A stretch of DNA of 64,000 nt, from contig NZ_PCOZ01000006.1 of assembly GCF_002979555.1 (NCBI RefSeq), positions 186,001 to 250,000 of the forward strand, written 5' to 3'. The stretch is from Pseudomonas sp. MYb60. GTDB taxonomy: Bacteria > Pseudomonadota > Gammaproteobacteria > Pseudomonadales > Pseudomonadaceae. The notes beneath the pieces are model-generated. The model worked only from the letters and a program-made list of their open reading frames with translations, was not told where the DNA came from and did no database searches. The translations under genes were made by a program, and so were the position numbers. This document shows, piece by piece, positions 1 to 8,581 of the stretch; the first letter of the stretch is position 1; every line of letters begins with the position of its first letter.

Positions 1-13
1 TGCCACGACGGAA

Positions 14-970
14 ATGAAGATGAAAAATCTCGCCAAACTGTCCTCGATGCTACTGACCTTCGGCTTACCGTTGACCGCTCAGGCGTACTGCGACCGGTAC
101 CCGAACTCCACGCTAACCCTCAACCTGCCGGCCTCTATTACCGTGCCGGATAGTCTTCCCATCGGCGGCGTCATCACCAGCCAGGCGTTCACCGGTTCAG
201 CGCCGGCCTTTTTCACCACGTGCACCAGTGCAGTCAGTCGAAAATTCACCGGGCGATATCCGGATGACCGATACCCCGGCTCACTCATTTACAAAACCGA
301 AGTCCCAGGCGTCGGCCTGCGCATTCAGATGACCTGGGCCGATGGTACTGGCTCGTCTTTTTTCTCAATTCATAGCTCGCCCTACCATCAGGTGTGGGGA
401 AAGATCCCCAGCTTCACCTCTGCCACCGCTACGTTCTACAAGATGGCTCAGGTGACCACCGGGACGATACCGGCCGGAAACATCTGGGATTACCGATGGG
501 TGCACACGCCCGAAGTTTTTCGCCTGAACTTCGGCACCTCAACACGCTTTGTCAGACCGTTGGCCACCTGCGACCTGGCAGCCGGTGACGTCAACCGCAC
601 CATTACGCTCCCGCCGATCAAGGCCAGTGCTTTGAAGGACGCCGACTACGCTGGCGCGATCAACTTCGACCTGACCGCCAATTGCACGGGCGCGACTGCT
701 GTCACCTATTACTTCAGCGGCACCCCCGCTCCCGTGAACTTCGGTCTCTTTGCCAATACCGGCACTGCCCGCGGCGTAGGCCTGTGGCTGTACTCGCGCA
801 TCAACGGCCTGGTCCAGACGGTAACGCCTACAGGGGCTGACGCATGGCGCTGGATACCCATTTCCGGCAACCGTGCCGTACTTCCGCTCACCGCCGCCTA
901 TGGCAAAAACGGCACCGTGAGTGCTGGCACGCTCGTCAGCACGGCCACCATCAACATCACCTACAACTAA
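14..970 (+). CDS. Two-domain fimbrial adhesin-like protein (chaperone-usher)
   Basis: The 318-residue protein begins with a signal peptide ending near AQA (residues 22-24). An N-terminal domain of about 160 residues follows, then a pilin-like C-terminal domain from about residue 190 that starts CDLAAGDVNRTITLPP. The last 14 residues run from Gly to a penultimate Tyr (GTLVSTATINITYN), the donor-strand/chaperone recognition pattern of chaperone-usher subunits. The two genes downstream share the pilin domain, so I read this as the tip adhesin or a large adaptor, with the N-terminal domain as the receptor-binding part. Export and assembly need a chaperone and usher, which must lie upstream of the window. 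The ligand cannot be guessed from sequence. ATG codons at 14 and 20 are both possible starts. Confidence 0.8.
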   Translation: MKMKNLAKLSSMLLTFGLPLTAQAYCDRYPNSTLTLNLPASITVPDSLPIGGVITSQAFTGSAPAFFTTCTSAVSRKFTGRYPDDRYPGSLIYKTEVPGVGLRIQMTWADGTGSSFFSIHSSPYHQVWGKIPSFTSATATFYKMAQVTTGTIPAGNIWDYRWVHTPEVFRLNFGTSTRFVRPLATCDLAAGDVNRTITLPPIKASALKDADYAGAINFDLTANCTGATAVTYYFSGTPAPVNFGLFANTGTARGVGLWLYSRINGLVQTVTPTGADAWRWIPISGNRAVLPLTAAYGKNGTVSAGTLVSTATINITYN

Positions 971-988
971 AACCCTGAGGAGTAAACA

Positions 989-1504
989 ATGAAGACCCCA
1001 CTACTGCCATTCCTGTTGGCAATCACAGCAAGTCTCGCCGCCGCAACGAGTCAAGCTGCTTCGGTAGGGACATTGCGCTTTAGCGGCGTGGTCAACGGCG
1101 GCACGTGTGATCTCGCAGCGGGCGATGTGAGCCGAAACATTCCCCTGCCGGAGGTCAAAATCTCGGATTTTGATTCCGCCGTGTTCGCAGGTGAAACTGA
1201 ATTCAGCATCTCTGCCGATTGCGACTCGGACATCCGCAACGTGATCTTTGAGTTTGCCGGCACACCCGCCAGTGGCAATGGATTGCTGTACAGCAACACC
1301 GGCACCTCAGCCGGCACCGCGCTCTGGCTGAGATCTGGCGCCACCCTCCCCGCCAACGGAACCCCAGCCGAGCGCAGCCGCACGGTGGCTACCAGCGGCA
1401 AGAAAGCCGAACTGCCACTCAAGGCCGCTTACCATAAATCCAGTGGAGCAATCACTAAAGGCACCTTGGCCAGCGCTGTGACGGTTTCCATCACTTACAA
1501 CTGA
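989..1504 (+). CDS. Fimbrial pilin subunit
   Basis: This is a 171-residue single-domain pilin with a signal peptide ending near SQA (residues 21-23). The mature part contains GTCDLAAGDVSRNIPLP with the first conserved Cys and a second Cys in SADCDSD, which would form the usual pilin disulphide. It ends GTLASAVTVSITYN, so Gly at -14 and the penultimate Tyr are present for chaperone binding and donor-strand exchange. It lies 18 bases after the adhesin-like gene and has a good ribosome site (GAGGAG, about 976-981). It is clearly paralogous to the next gene and to the C-terminal domain of the previous one, so it is probably a minor or major shaft subunit. Confidence 0.82.
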   Translation: MKTPLLPFLLAITASLAAATSQAASVGTLRFSGVVNGGTCDLAAGDVSRNIPLPEVKISDFDSAVFAGETEFSISADCDSDIRNVIFEFAGTPASGNGLLYSNTGTSAGTALWLRSGATLPANGTPAERSRTVATSGKKAELPLKAAYHKSSGAITKGTLASAVTVSITYN

Positions 1505-1520
1505 TATCCAAGGACCGTTG

Positions 1521-2039
1521 ATGAAACTTCATGCCCTTCTACTCCTATTGCCGATCACCGCTGGACTGGCCAATACGGTGCAGGCCGCCACTACCGGAAT
1601 CCTCACTTTCAGAGGCCAGATAAACGCCGGAACGTGCGACTTATCCGCCGGTGATGTGAGCCGCACCATCACGTTGCCTCCGGTCAAAGTCTCAGACTTT
1701 GCCAGCTCACAGACCCCGGGCACAATTCAATTCAACCTGACCGCCGACTGCGAATCCGACATCAAAAACGTGTACTTCCTGTTCACAGGTACCCCTTCTA
1801 CCGGGAATGCTGCACTTTTTGCCAATACAGGCACTTCAGCAGGGACGGCACTCGCATTTGCCCACCACGGGTATGCGTGGATTCCCGCCAACGGCACCCC
1901 CGCACAGCGCACTCGGCAGATCGCAACTACCGGCGGCAAAGCGGTAATAGGAATGTCCGCGAGCTACTCCGCAACCGGTGCAGCGATCACAAAGGGTACG
2001 TTGATCAGTACCATGACCGTCTCCATCACTTACAACTGA
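1521..2039 (+). CDS. Fimbrial pilin subunit, paralogue of the preceding gene
   Basis: This 172-residue protein has a signal peptide (to about VQA) and a pilin domain beginning GTCDLSAGDVSRTITLPPVK. The second Cys is in TADCESD, and the C-terminus GTLISTMTVSITYN carries the Gly(-14)/penultimate Tyr motif. The ATG at 1521 is chosen over the in-frame TTG at 1518 because AAGGA at 1510-1514 is then correctly spaced. It is the last recognisable gene of the fimbrial operon and lies 16 bases after the previous pilin. The close similarity of the two pilins points to tandem duplication. Which one forms the shaft cannot be told. Confidence 0.82.
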   Translation: MKLHALLLLLPITAGLANTVQAATTGILTFRGQINAGTCDLSAGDVSRTITLPPVKVSDFASSQTPGTIQFNLTADCESDIKNVYFLFTGTPSTGNAALFANTGTSAGTALAFAHHGYAWIPANGTPAQRTRQIATTGGKAVIGMSASYSATGAAITKGTLISTMTVSITYN

Positions 2040-2042
2040 TGA

Positions 2043-2160
2043 CGACCAAGGAGAAAAGCCCCTAACGGGCCCCGGCGCTTGAACAATTTGGACAACGGTG
2101 TCTGGTGGGCGCTCTCGTGCTTGAACTGGTTCTATGTTGCATGAAGAACCGAGCCACCAT
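2043..2160 (+). other. Unexplained tail of the fimbrial operon
   Basis: After the last pilin there is a ribosome-site-like AAGGAG (2048-2053) with no gene behind it. A frame open from 2043 to a TGA at about 2139 ends in a hydrophobic, Trp-rich stretch (NNLDNGVWWALSCLNWFYVA), whose only start candidate is a TTG at 2079. The same stretch contains nested inverted repeats: TGGTGG 2103-2108 with CCACCA 2154-2159, and GGTTCT 2128-2133 with AGAACC 2145-2150. It may be a relic of a lost gene, a very small membrane peptide or an RNA fold before the terminator. I cannot choose between these. Confidence 0.25.
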
Positions 2161-2175
2161 GTGGGACAGCAGGCC

Positions 2176-2212
2176 AAAAAAAGCCCGACCTTGATAGGCC
2201 GGGCTCTTTTTA
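2176..2212. terminator. Bidirectional rho-independent terminator between the fimbrial operon and phaF
   Basis: AGCCCG and CGGGCT form a GC-rich stem, flanked by an A-run on the left and a T-run on the right. It therefore reads as a terminator in both directions and serves the convergent fimbrial operon and phaF. Confidence 0.88.
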
Positions 2213-2224
2213 TCCTGGGAACAA

Positions 2225-3142
2225 TCAGGACTGACTGGATGGCGTCGGGGTTGCCGGCGTTGCAGTCGAGGTAGCGGCAGGTGTTGGTGCCGACACCGAG
2301 TTGGCTGTCGAAGCAGTTGGCGCCGGCGTGGCAGGCTTGGCCGCTACGGCGGGCTTGGGCGCTGCTGGTTTTTTGGCAACCGCTGGCTTTTTCGCGGCAG
2401 CGGGTTTTGCAGCAGGCTTGGCAGCCGCAGGTTTTGCCGCAGGTTTTGCGGCTGCGGTTTTGGCGGCGGGTTTTGCGGCGGCCTTGGCTGCGGGTTTGGC
2501 AGCAGGCTTGGCAGCCGCTTTAGCGGCGACCGGTTTGGCGGCAGCCTTGGCTGCGGGCTTGGCCGCTGCGGTTTTAGCAGCAGGCTTGGCGGCTGGCTTG
2601 GCGGCAGTTTTGGCCGGCGCCTTGGCCGCAGGTTTTGCAGCCGGTTTGGCCGCCGCTTTTACCAGAGGCTTGGCCGCAGGTTTCGCTGCGGGTTTGGCTG
2701 CTGCGGTCTTAGCAGCAGGCTTGGCCGCGGCTGTTTTCACGGGGGCCACTTTGGCGCCGGTGAGTTTTTCGATTTGCTTGGTCAGGGTATCGACCTTGCT
2801 GTGCAGCGTCTTCAGCTCGGCCTTGCTCGGCACGCCCAGTCGCGAAATGGCACTGTTGAGGCGCTTGTCGAAGGTTTCTTCCAACTTGCCCCAAGTGTCA
2901 GAAATGCTCGACTTGGCAGAACCGGCCGTTGCCTTGGCCGCTTCAACTTTCTTGCCAACCGTAGTCTTGGTCAACTTCTCGGCCTTCTCGCCGTCCTTGA
3001 CCAACGTCTCGAAGTATTTACCGCCGTCACTGCTCACCTTCGAGTACACGCCTAAACCAGCCAGCCAGATCTTTCGGGAATATTTTTCAACTTCCCCGAC
3101 CCACGAGCTGCCTTCTTTCTGAGTAGTCTTTTTAACAGCCAT
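2225..3142 (-). CDS. phaF: Polyhydroxyalkanoate granule protein PhaF (phasin with histone-H1-like tail)
   Basis: The 305-residue protein has an N-terminal phasin domain (about residues 15-110, with SRKIWLAGLGVYSKV shared with PhaI). A heptad-like segment follows at about 108-128. A long low-complexity tail from about residue 137 is built of AAKP/AAK units and is strongly basic. In the family the phasin part coats PHA granules, and the basic tail binds DNA non-specifically and helps distribute granules at cell division. It is the third gene of a minus-strand cluster, 12 bases after phaI. No PHA synthase gene is in the window. The repeats are slippage-prone, so length is likely to vary between strains. 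Confidence 0.95.
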   Translation of the reverse strand: MAVKKTTQKEGSSWVGEVEKYSRKIWLAGLGVYSKVSSDGGKYFETLVKDGEKAEKLTKTTVGKKVEAAKATAGSAKSSISDTWGKLEETFDKRLNSAISRLGVPSKAELKTLHSKVDTLTKQIEKLTGAKVAPVKTAAAKPAAKTAAAKPAAKPAAKPLVKAAAKPAAKPAAKAPAKTAAKPAAKPAAKTAAAKPAAKAAAKPVAAKAAAKPAAKPAAKAAAKPAAKTAAAKPAAKPAAAKPAAKPAAAKKPAVAKKPAAPKPAVAAKPATPAPTASTANSVSAPTPAATSTATPATPTPSSQS

Positions 3143-3154
3143 CCCGATGTCTCC

Positions 3155-3577
3155 TTAGTGTTTACGCGCGACACGTTCGAGCAATGCCGTCAGCTCTTCG
3201 AGCTTAGCAGAGAGTGTCTCCACGTCATGTTTAGACGCAATGCCGATCCGATTCAAGGCACTTGCAACTCGCGTGTCAAAGGCTTTTTCAACTTTATCCA
3301 GCTGAACTTCAACCACGCCTTTCACCGAGGAGACATTACTCTTTACTTGGTCTATCTGACTGTTGGCCGCCTCAAGTTGTTCAACTGCAACTTTTTTGCC
3401 TTTACTTTCAACATGTTGACCGGTCTTAACGAGTTCCTTGAAGTACTCGCTGCCCTCGCTTCCCACCTTGGCGTAGGCACCCAGACCCGCCAGCCAGATC
3501 TTGCGAGCGTAGGTTTTAACGTCGCTCAGGGTAGTTGTCTGGGCGTCGATTTTTTTCTTCAGAATAACTTTGGCCAT
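3155..3577 (-). CDS. phaI: Phasin PhaI
   Basis: The protein is 140 residues from the ATG at 3577 (MAKVILKKKIDAQ), which has GAGG just upstream. An earlier in-frame start at 3637 would add 20 residues with no phasin similarity. Residues about 20-110 match the phasin domain (YARKIWLAGLGAYAKVGSEG), and the C-terminal part is predicted helical with leucine heptads. There is no AAKP tail, unlike PhaF. It coats medium-chain-length PHA granules and stabilises their surface. It lies immediately before phaF and is probably co-transcribed with it. Confidence 0.94.
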   Translation of the reverse strand: MAKVILKKKIDAQTTTLSDVKTYARKIWLAGLGAYAKVGSEGSEYFKELVKTGQHVESKGKKVAVEQLEAANSQIDQVKSNVSSVKGVVEVQLDKVEKAFDTRVASALNRIGIASKHDVETLSAKLEELTALLERVARKH

Positions 3578-3682
3578 GGTGCACCTCACGCAGAATAGGG
3601 TGGAGGAACGGCCCGCAGGAGTTGAGGGCTTGGGCACAAAGTAGGAGGAAAAATTAGAATCGGCACCCTAACAACAGAGGGG

Positions 3683-3958
3683 TCAGGCCAATGCCTTGTC
3701 CAGGGCCTTTTCGATTTCTGCCTTGACGGTGCCACTCATGGCCGACATCAACAGACCCAGCTCCACATCAATACGCAGCGAATCTTCCCCGACCACGACC
3801 GCACCTTTAACCCCCGAACGCTTGAGGTTCAAGGTATCGCCGGACCACGACGACGCCAGGCCATATTGCGCCTTGAGTTTATCCGCCAACTTGTCGGCCT
3901 TCGCCCGCGCCCCTTCTTTACCCAAGGAATGTGCACGCTCAACGGTTATACGGGCCAT
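3683..3958 (-). CDS. Polyhydroxyalkanoic acid system family protein (PHA granule region)
   Basis: This is a 91-residue protein (MARITVERAHSLGKEGAR...) resembling the small PHA_gran_rgn family encoded beside phaI/phaF in pseudomonads. No enzymatic motif is visible. The sequence is compact alpha/beta with a lysine-rich first half. It is the first gene of the minus-strand cluster, with 105 bases before phaI, so it may be co-transcribed with the phasins or have a separate promoter. Its molecular role is not established, and a granule-associated function is inferred from position. Confidence 0.8.
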   Translation of the reverse strand: MARITVERAHSLGKEGARAKADKLADKLKAQYGLASSWSGDTLNLKRSGVKGAVVVGEDSLRIDVELGLLMSAMSGTVKAEIEKALDKALA

Positions 3959-4101
3959 TGCAATGACTCCTCTTTATAGGTTTTGACGACCTTCCATGTG
4001 GCAAAAGGTCTCGGTGTCCGCCTATCTTACCTTCAGCCTTGCCAAGACAAAGCAGGCCTTGGGGATTATCATGTCCCGCATTCTCTTTTGGTGACAGCGA
4101 T

Positions 4102-4872
4102 ATGACTGATCAGCGCAAAGGCAGCGATGCCGAACCCACCACTCACTTCGGCTTCAAGAACGTCCCGGAAAGCCAAAAGGCGGAAAAAGTCGCTGAGGTG
4201 TTTCACTCCGTTGCGGCCAAGTACGACCTGATGAACGACGTCCTCTCCGGCGGCATGCACCGCCTGTGGAAGCGCTTCACCATCGAACTGTCGGGCGTAC
4301 GTACCGGCAACCGCGTGCTGGATATCGCCGGTGGCACGGGCGACCTCGCGGCCAAGTTCTCCAAGCTCGTCGGCCCGACTGGCCAGGTGGTCCTGGCCGA
4401 CATCAACGGCTCGATGCTCAAGGTCGGCCGCGACCGCCTGCTGGATAAAGGCGTGGCTGGCAACATCGAGTTCGTTCAGGCCGACGCTGAAAAGCTGCCG
4501 TTCCCCGACAACCATTTCGACTGCGTGACCATCGCCTTCGGCCTGCGCAACGTCACCCACAAGGAAGACGCGATCCGCTCCATGCTGCGCGTACTCAAGC
4601 CGGGTGGCCGCCTGTTAGTCCTGGAGTTCTCCAAGCCGACCAACGCGGTGATGTCCAAGGTCTACGACACCTACTCCTTCGCCTTCATGCCGCTGATGGG
4701 CAAGCTGATCACCAATGACGCCGAGAGCTACCGCTACCTGGCTGAATCGATCCGCATGCACCCCGACCAGGAAACCCTGAAGTCGATGATGGTAGAGGCC
4801 GGTTTTGACCGCGTGACCTACCACAACATGACGTCGGGCATCGTCGCCCTGCACCGCGGCATCAAGCCCTGA
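4102..4872 (+). CDS. ubiE: Bifunctional demethylmenaquinone / 2-polyprenyl-6-methoxybenzoquinol C-methyltransferase UbiE
   Basis: This 256-residue class I SAM-dependent methyltransferase performs the C-methylation in ubiquinone synthesis. The SAM-binding motif [15 protein letters not shown] lies at about residues 72-86, followed by the family signatures [17 protein letters not shown] and [13 protein letters not shown]. The start is ATG 4102 (MTDQRKGSD). An upstream in-frame ATG at 4039 would add 21 residues unlike the family. It is the first gene of ubiE-ubiJ-ubiB, and its stop overlaps the ubiJ start by one base (TGATG). Pseudomonads use ubiquinone, so the menaquinone activity is probably not relevant here. 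Confidence 0.97.
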   Translation: MTDQRKGSDAEPTTHFGFKNVPESQKAEKVAEVFHSVAAKYDLMNDVLSGGMHRLWKRFTIELSGVRTGNRVLDIAGGTGDLAAKFSKLVGPTGQVVLADINGSMLKVGRDRLLDKGVAGNIEFVQADAEKLPFPDNHFDCVTIAFGLRNVTHKEDAIRSMLRVLKPGGRLLVLEFSKPTNAVMSKVYDTYSFAFMPLMGKLITNDAESYRYLAESIRMHPDQETLKSMMVEAGFDRVTYHNMTSGIVALHRGIKP

Positions 4873-5495
4873 TGTTGCTCGCAGGCCTACTCGCCAGCGT
4901 CGAACACGGCCTCAACCGTGTACTGCGCCTGGACAGCACAGCCCTGGCACGGCTCGCGCACCTGAACGGCAAGGTGATTGCCGTCGATTGCACGAGCCCC
5001 GCCTTGCAGCTGTTCATCCTGCCCAGCGACGAAGGCCTGATGCTCGCGACCCAGTGGGCCGCCGAGGCCGACTGCACGCTGCGCGCACCGGCGTCGAGCC
5101 TGCTGCACCTGGCTTTGAGCCGCAACAAGACCGCGATCCTGCACGGCCCCGAAGTGACGCTGGAAGGCGACAGTTCGGTGCTCATGGACCTGGCCGCCGT
5201 GCTGCAAGACCTGGAGTTGGACTGGGAATACGAGCTGTCACGCTGGATCGGCCCGGTGGCCACCCAGTTGATCAGCGGGCACCTGCGCAGCCGCACGCGC
5301 TGGTACCAGCAAGGCTTCGCCAGCCTCAACCAGAACCTTGCCGAATACCTGAGCGAAGAATCGCGCACCCTGGTCGGACAACGGGAAGCGCAAGCGCGCT
5401 TTCGTGAACTCGACAAGGCCAAAATCGACCTGGAACGCCTCGAGGCTCGCTTCGAGCGCCTGAGCCGTTCCCTTGATCCAAGCGATAACGCATGA
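4872..5495 (+). CDS. ubiJ: Ubiquinone biosynthesis accessory factor UbiJ (SCP2 domain)
   Basis: The 207-residue protein has an N-terminal SCP2-type lipid-binding domain (about residues 15-115). A charged, probably coiled-coil C-terminus ([20 protein letters not shown]) follows. UbiJ is a non-enzymatic member of the soluble Ubi complex that holds hydrophobic ubiquinone intermediates. It shares a base with the ubiE stop and overlaps ubiB by four bases (ATGA), so the three genes are probably translationally coupled. The older misannotation as a sterol-binding domain protein refers to the same fold. Confidence 0.92.
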   Translation: MLLAGLLASVEHGLNRVLRLDSTALARLAHLNGKVIAVDCTSPALQLFILPSDEGLMLATQWAAEADCTLRAPASSLLHLALSRNKTAILHGPEVTLEGDSSVLMDLAAVLQDLELDWEYELSRWIGPVATQLISGHLRSRTRWYQQGFASLNQNLAEYLSEESRTLVGQREAQARFRELDKAKIDLERLEARFERLSRSLDPSDNA

Positions 5496-7096
5496 AGCTG
5501 CTCGCCGTCCGCCGTTTGTTTCGTATCCAGCGCGTCGTCATCCGCTATCAACTCGATGACTTGCTGTTCGCCCTGCCGCTGCCGTGGTTCCTGCTCGCCG
5601 TGCGCTACGTGCTGCCGTGGCGCTGGTTCCCGCGCAAAAAGCTGGAGCTGAACCGTGGCGCGCGCCTGCGCCTGGCGCTGCAGGACCTGGGGCCGATCTT
5701 CATCAAGTTCGGGCAGATCCTGTCAACGCGCCGCGACCTGCTGCCCGAAGACATCGCCGACGAGCTGATGCTGTTGCAGGACCGCGTGCCGCCGTTCGAT
5801 CCGCAGCTGTCGATGAAGCTCATCGAAGAACAGCTGGGCAAGAAGATCAGCGAGGTGTTCAGCCGCTTCGACGTCGAGCCTCTCGCCTCGGCGTCCGTAG
5901 CCCAAGTGCACGCGGCGCAGCTCAAGACCGGCGAAGAAGTGGTGGTGAAAGTGATCCGCCCCGGCCTCAAGCCGATCATCGGCCAGGACCTTGCGTGGCT
6001 GTTCATCCTCGCCCGCGCCGCCGAGCGGTTCAGCGCCGATGCACGTTTGCTGCACCCGGTGGATGTGGTCGCCGACTACGAAAAAACCATCTACGACGAA
6101 CTCGACCTGCTGCGCGAAGCCGCCAACGCCAGCCAGCTCAAGCGGAACTTCGAAGGCTCGCCACTGCTGTACGTGCCGCAAGTGTATTGGGACTGGTGCC
6201 GCCCGAAAGTGCTGGTGATGGAGCGCATCTACGGCGTACAGGTTACCGACCTCGCGACCCTGGCTGACCAGCGCACCGACATGAAGATGCTCGCCGAGCG
6301 CGGCGTAGAGATCTTCTTCACCCAGGTGTTCCGCGACAGCTTCTTCCACGCCGACATGCACCCGGGCAACATCTTCGTCAGCACGGTCAACCCGTGGAGC
6401 CCGCAGTACATCGCGATCGACTGCGGCATCGTCGGCAGCCTGACCCCGGAAGACCAGGACTACCTGGCACGCAACCTGTTCGCTTTCTTCAAGCGCGATT
6501 ATCGTCGCGTGGCGCAGTTGCACATCGATTCTGGATGGGTCCCGGCCGAGACCAAGCTCAACGAATTCGAAGCGGCGATCCGTACCGTGTGCGAGCCGAT
6601 CTTCGAAAAACCGTTAAAAGATATTTCGTTCGGCCAGGTGCTGATGCGTCTGTTCCAGACGGCGCGACGCTTCAACATGGAAGTGCAGCCCCAGCTTGTT
6701 CTATTGCAGAAAACCCTGCTGAACATCGAGGGCCTGGGCCGCCAGCTGTACCCGGACCTGGACTTGTGGAATACCGCCCAGCCGTTCCTCGAACGCTGGA
6801 TGCGCGAGCGCATGAGCCCGAAAACCGTGCTGGGCAACCTGCATAGCCAGATGGAGCAACTGCCACACCTGGCCAACATGACCCGCGACCTGCTGGAGCG
6901 CATGTCCCAACCCCATGCCAAGGACCCGGCGCCGCCCTGGAAAGAGCGCAAGGACGACTGGTTCCTGCGCCTGCTGGGCGCTGCGCACCTGGTTGGCGGG
7001 GTGATGCTGGCCATCGGCGGGCCGTTGAACTCACTGGGCCACTGGCCGGCTGGCGTCATGGTTGCCGTAGGTGTTTATCTGATCGTGCGTCGATAG
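5492..7096 (+). CDS. ubiB: Ubiquinone biosynthesis regulatory protein kinase-like UbiB
   Basis: The 534-residue protein belongs to the ABC1/ADCK atypical kinase family. The diagnostic KxGQ motif is visible ([17 protein letters not shown], from about residue 70), as are the Ala-rich loop (ASVAQVH), the HADMHPGN catalytic loop and the IDCGIVG metal-binding loop. Two hydrophobic segments at the C-terminus (about 495-530) anchor it in the inner membrane. It is needed for ubiquinone synthesis and probably acts as an ATPase that helps extract lipid intermediates. It completes the ubiE-ubiJ-ubiB operon. hisI follows after a 41-base gap. Confidence 0.96.
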   Translation: MKLLAVRRLFRIQRVVIRYQLDDLLFALPLPWFLLAVRYVLPWRWFPRKKLELNRGARLRLALQDLGPIFIKFGQILSTRRDLLPEDIADELMLLQDRVPPFDPQLSMKLIEEQLGKKISEVFSRFDVEPLASASVAQVHAAQLKTGEEVVVKVIRPGLKPIIGQDLAWLFILARAAERFSADARLLHPVDVVADYEKTIYDELDLLREAANASQLKRNFEGSPLLYVPQVYWDWCRPKVLVMERIYGVQVTDLATLADQRTDMKMLAERGVEIFFTQVFRDSFFHADMHPGNIFVSTVNPWSPQYIAIDCGIVGSLTPEDQDYLARNLFAFFKRDYRRVAQLHIDSGWVPAETKLNEFEAAIRTVCEPIFEKPLKDISFGQVLMRLFQTARRFNMEVQPQLVLLQKTLLNIEGLGRQLYPDLDLWNTAQPFLERWMRERMSPKTVLGNLHSQMEQLPHLANMTRDLLERMSQPHAKDPAPPWKERKDDWFLRLLGAAHLVGGVMLAIGGPLNSLGHWPAGVMVAVGVYLIVRR

Positions 7097-7137
7097 CCAA
7101 TCCGGTTATACACTGTCGCAATTTGCCGGAGCCGAAC

Positions 7138-7530
7138 ATGAAAGACTGGCTGGACGAGATCAAGTGGGACAGTGACGGCCTGGTGCCGGCCATTGCCCAG
7201 GACTACAAGACCGGGCGCGTGTTGATGATGGCCTGGATGAACCGCGAGGCCCTGAGCCTCACTGCCGCTGAGCAGCGCGCCATTTACTGGTCACGTTCGC
7301 GTGGCAAACTGTGGCGCAAGGGTGAAGAGTCCGGCCATGTGCAGACCCTGCACGAGCTGCGCCTGGACTGTGATGCCGACGTGGTGATCCTCAAGGTCGA
7401 GCAGATCGGTGGCATTGCGTGCCACACCGGTCGTCACAGCTGCTTCTACCGGGTATTCGAGAACGGCGAGTGGAAAATCGTCGAGCCTGTACTCAAGGAT
7501 CCGGACGCCATCTATTCGGCAGGACACTAG
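7138..7530 (+). CDS. hisI: Phosphoribosyl-AMP cyclohydrolase HisI
   Basis: The protein is 130 residues from ATG 7138 ([10 protein letters not shown]), with GGAG at 7128-7131. It catalyses ring opening of phosphoribosyl-AMP, the third step of histidine biosynthesis. The zinc/magnesium-binding signature is present: [10 protein letters not shown] followed by [12 protein letters not shown]. hisE follows two bases after the stop, so the two activities that are fused in enterics are separate, adjacent genes here. Confidence 0.97.
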   Translation: MKDWLDEIKWDSDGLVPAIAQDYKTGRVLMMAWMNREALSLTAAEQRAIYWSRSRGKLWRKGEESGHVQTLHELRLDCDADVVILKVEQIGGIACHTGRHSCFYRVFENGEWKIVEPVLKDPDAIYSAGH

Positions 7531-7532
7531 AC

Positions 7533-7865
7533 ATGAGCGATACCCTTAACCGCGTGGCCCAGGTACTGGAAGAGCGCAAAGGCGCGGACGCCGACAGTTC
7601 TTATGTCGCCAGCCTGTACCACAAGGGCCTGAACAAGATCCTGGAAAAGCTCGGCGAAGAATCCGTCGAGACGATCATCGCCGCCAAGGACGCGCAAATC
7701 AGCGGCGACTGCAGCGATGTGATCTACGAAACCGCTGACTTGTGGTTCCACAGCCTGGTCATGCTCGCCCAACTGGGGCAGCATCCGCAGGCCGTGCTGG
7801 ATGAACTGGACCGTCGCTTTGGCTTGTCCGGGCACGCCGAAAAGGCCTCGCGCCCGACTACCTGA
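7533..7865 (+). CDS. hisE: Phosphoribosyl-ATP pyrophosphatase HisE
   Basis: The 110-residue all-helical MazG-like pyrophosphohydrolase catalyses the second step of histidine biosynthesis. The motif [14 protein letters not shown] with its acidic metal ligands and the later [14 protein letters not shown] match the family. The start is ATG 7533, three bases after the hisI stop codon. A longer reading from inside hisI has no support. tatA begins 25 bases downstream, so hisIE and tatABC may share transcripts, as in other pseudomonads. Confidence 0.96.
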   Translation: MSDTLNRVAQVLEERKGADADSSYVASLYHKGLNKILEKLGEESVETIIAAKDAQISGDCSDVIYETADLWFHSLVMLAQLGQHPQAVLDELDRRFGLSGHAEKASRPTT

Positions 7866-7890
7866 ATAACTTTTACTGAGGATTGGCAGC

Positions 7891-8169
7891 ATGGGCATTT
7901 TTGACTGGAAACACTGGATCGTCATTCTCGTGGTCGTGGTACTGGTATTCGGTACCAAGAAGCTGAAAAACCTGGGCACCGACGTCGGTGAGTCGATCAA
8001 GGGCTTTCGCAAGGCCATGAACGACGACGAAAAGCCTGCCGACCCGGCTGCCAATCCGGTCCCACCGGCCCAGCCTGTGCACCCGCAGGCCGCCCAGCCG
8101 ATCACCGAGCGTCGCACCTTCGACGTGCAGGCTGAGAAAGTCGAAGAGCCGACCCGCAAAGACTCGTGA
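7891..8169 (+). CDS. tatA: Sec-independent protein translocase TatA
   Basis: The 92-residue protein has one N-terminal membrane helix ([20 protein letters not shown]). The [20 protein letters not shown] segment is the conserved hinge and amphipathic helix of TatA. The C-terminal tail is Pro/Ala-rich and disordered. TatA forms the pore or membrane-thinning assembly that exports folded twin-arginine substrates. GAGG lies 10 bases upstream of the ATG. It is followed by tatB and tatC in the standard order. Confidence 0.96.
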   Translation: MGIFDWKHWIVILVVVVLVFGTKKLKNLGTDVGESIKGFRKAMNDDEKPADPAANPVPPAQPVHPQAAQPITERRTFDVQAEKVEEPTRKDS

Positions 8170-8179
8170 GCACTGACTA

Positions 8180-8581
8180 ATGTTTGGTATCAGCTTCTCT
8201 GAACTGCTGCTCGTCGGCCTCGTGGCCCTGCTGGTACTGGGGCCGGAACGCCTGCCCGGTGCCGCGCGCACGGCCGGCCTGTGGATCGGGCGCCTGAAAC
8301 GCAGTTTCAACGCGATCAAACAGGAAGTTGAACGGGAAATCGGCGCCGACGAAATCCGCCGGCAGCTGCACAACGAGCACATCCTGTCGTTGGAGCAGGA
8401 AGCCCGCAAGATCCTCTCCCCGGACCAGCAGCCGGCCAAGCCGGTCGAGCCTGTCGCCGAGCAGAGCATCGCCCCCGCGCCGCCCGTCGAAGCCACCCCT
8501 GTTGTGCCCACCGAGCCTGCGCCGACGCCCGTCGCGTCGCCCGCGCCCCATGACCCTACATTGCCGCCGCGAGCCCCATGA
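8180..8581 (+). CDS. tatB: Sec-independent protein translocase TatB
   Basis: The 133-residue protein has an N-terminal membrane helix ([20 protein letters not shown]) followed by [21 protein letters not shown], the TatB-type hinge and amphipathic helix. A Pro/Ala-rich tail of about 50 residues follows. TatB together with TatC binds the twin-arginine signal. It starts 10 bases after tatA and overlaps tatC by four bases (ATGA), so coupling is likely. Confidence 0.96.
   Translation: MFGISFSELLLVGLVALLVLGPERLPGAARTAGLWIGRLKRSFNAIKQEVEREIGADEIRRQLHNEHILSLEQEARKILSPDQQPAKPVEPVAEQSIAPAPPVEATPVVPTEPAPTPVASPAPHDPTLPPRAP

Noticed and set aside
2301-3122. Ala/Gly-rich plus-strand frame opposite phaF
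   Set aside because: The composition is the complement of the AAKP repeats. Its apparent hydrophobic segments come only from that.
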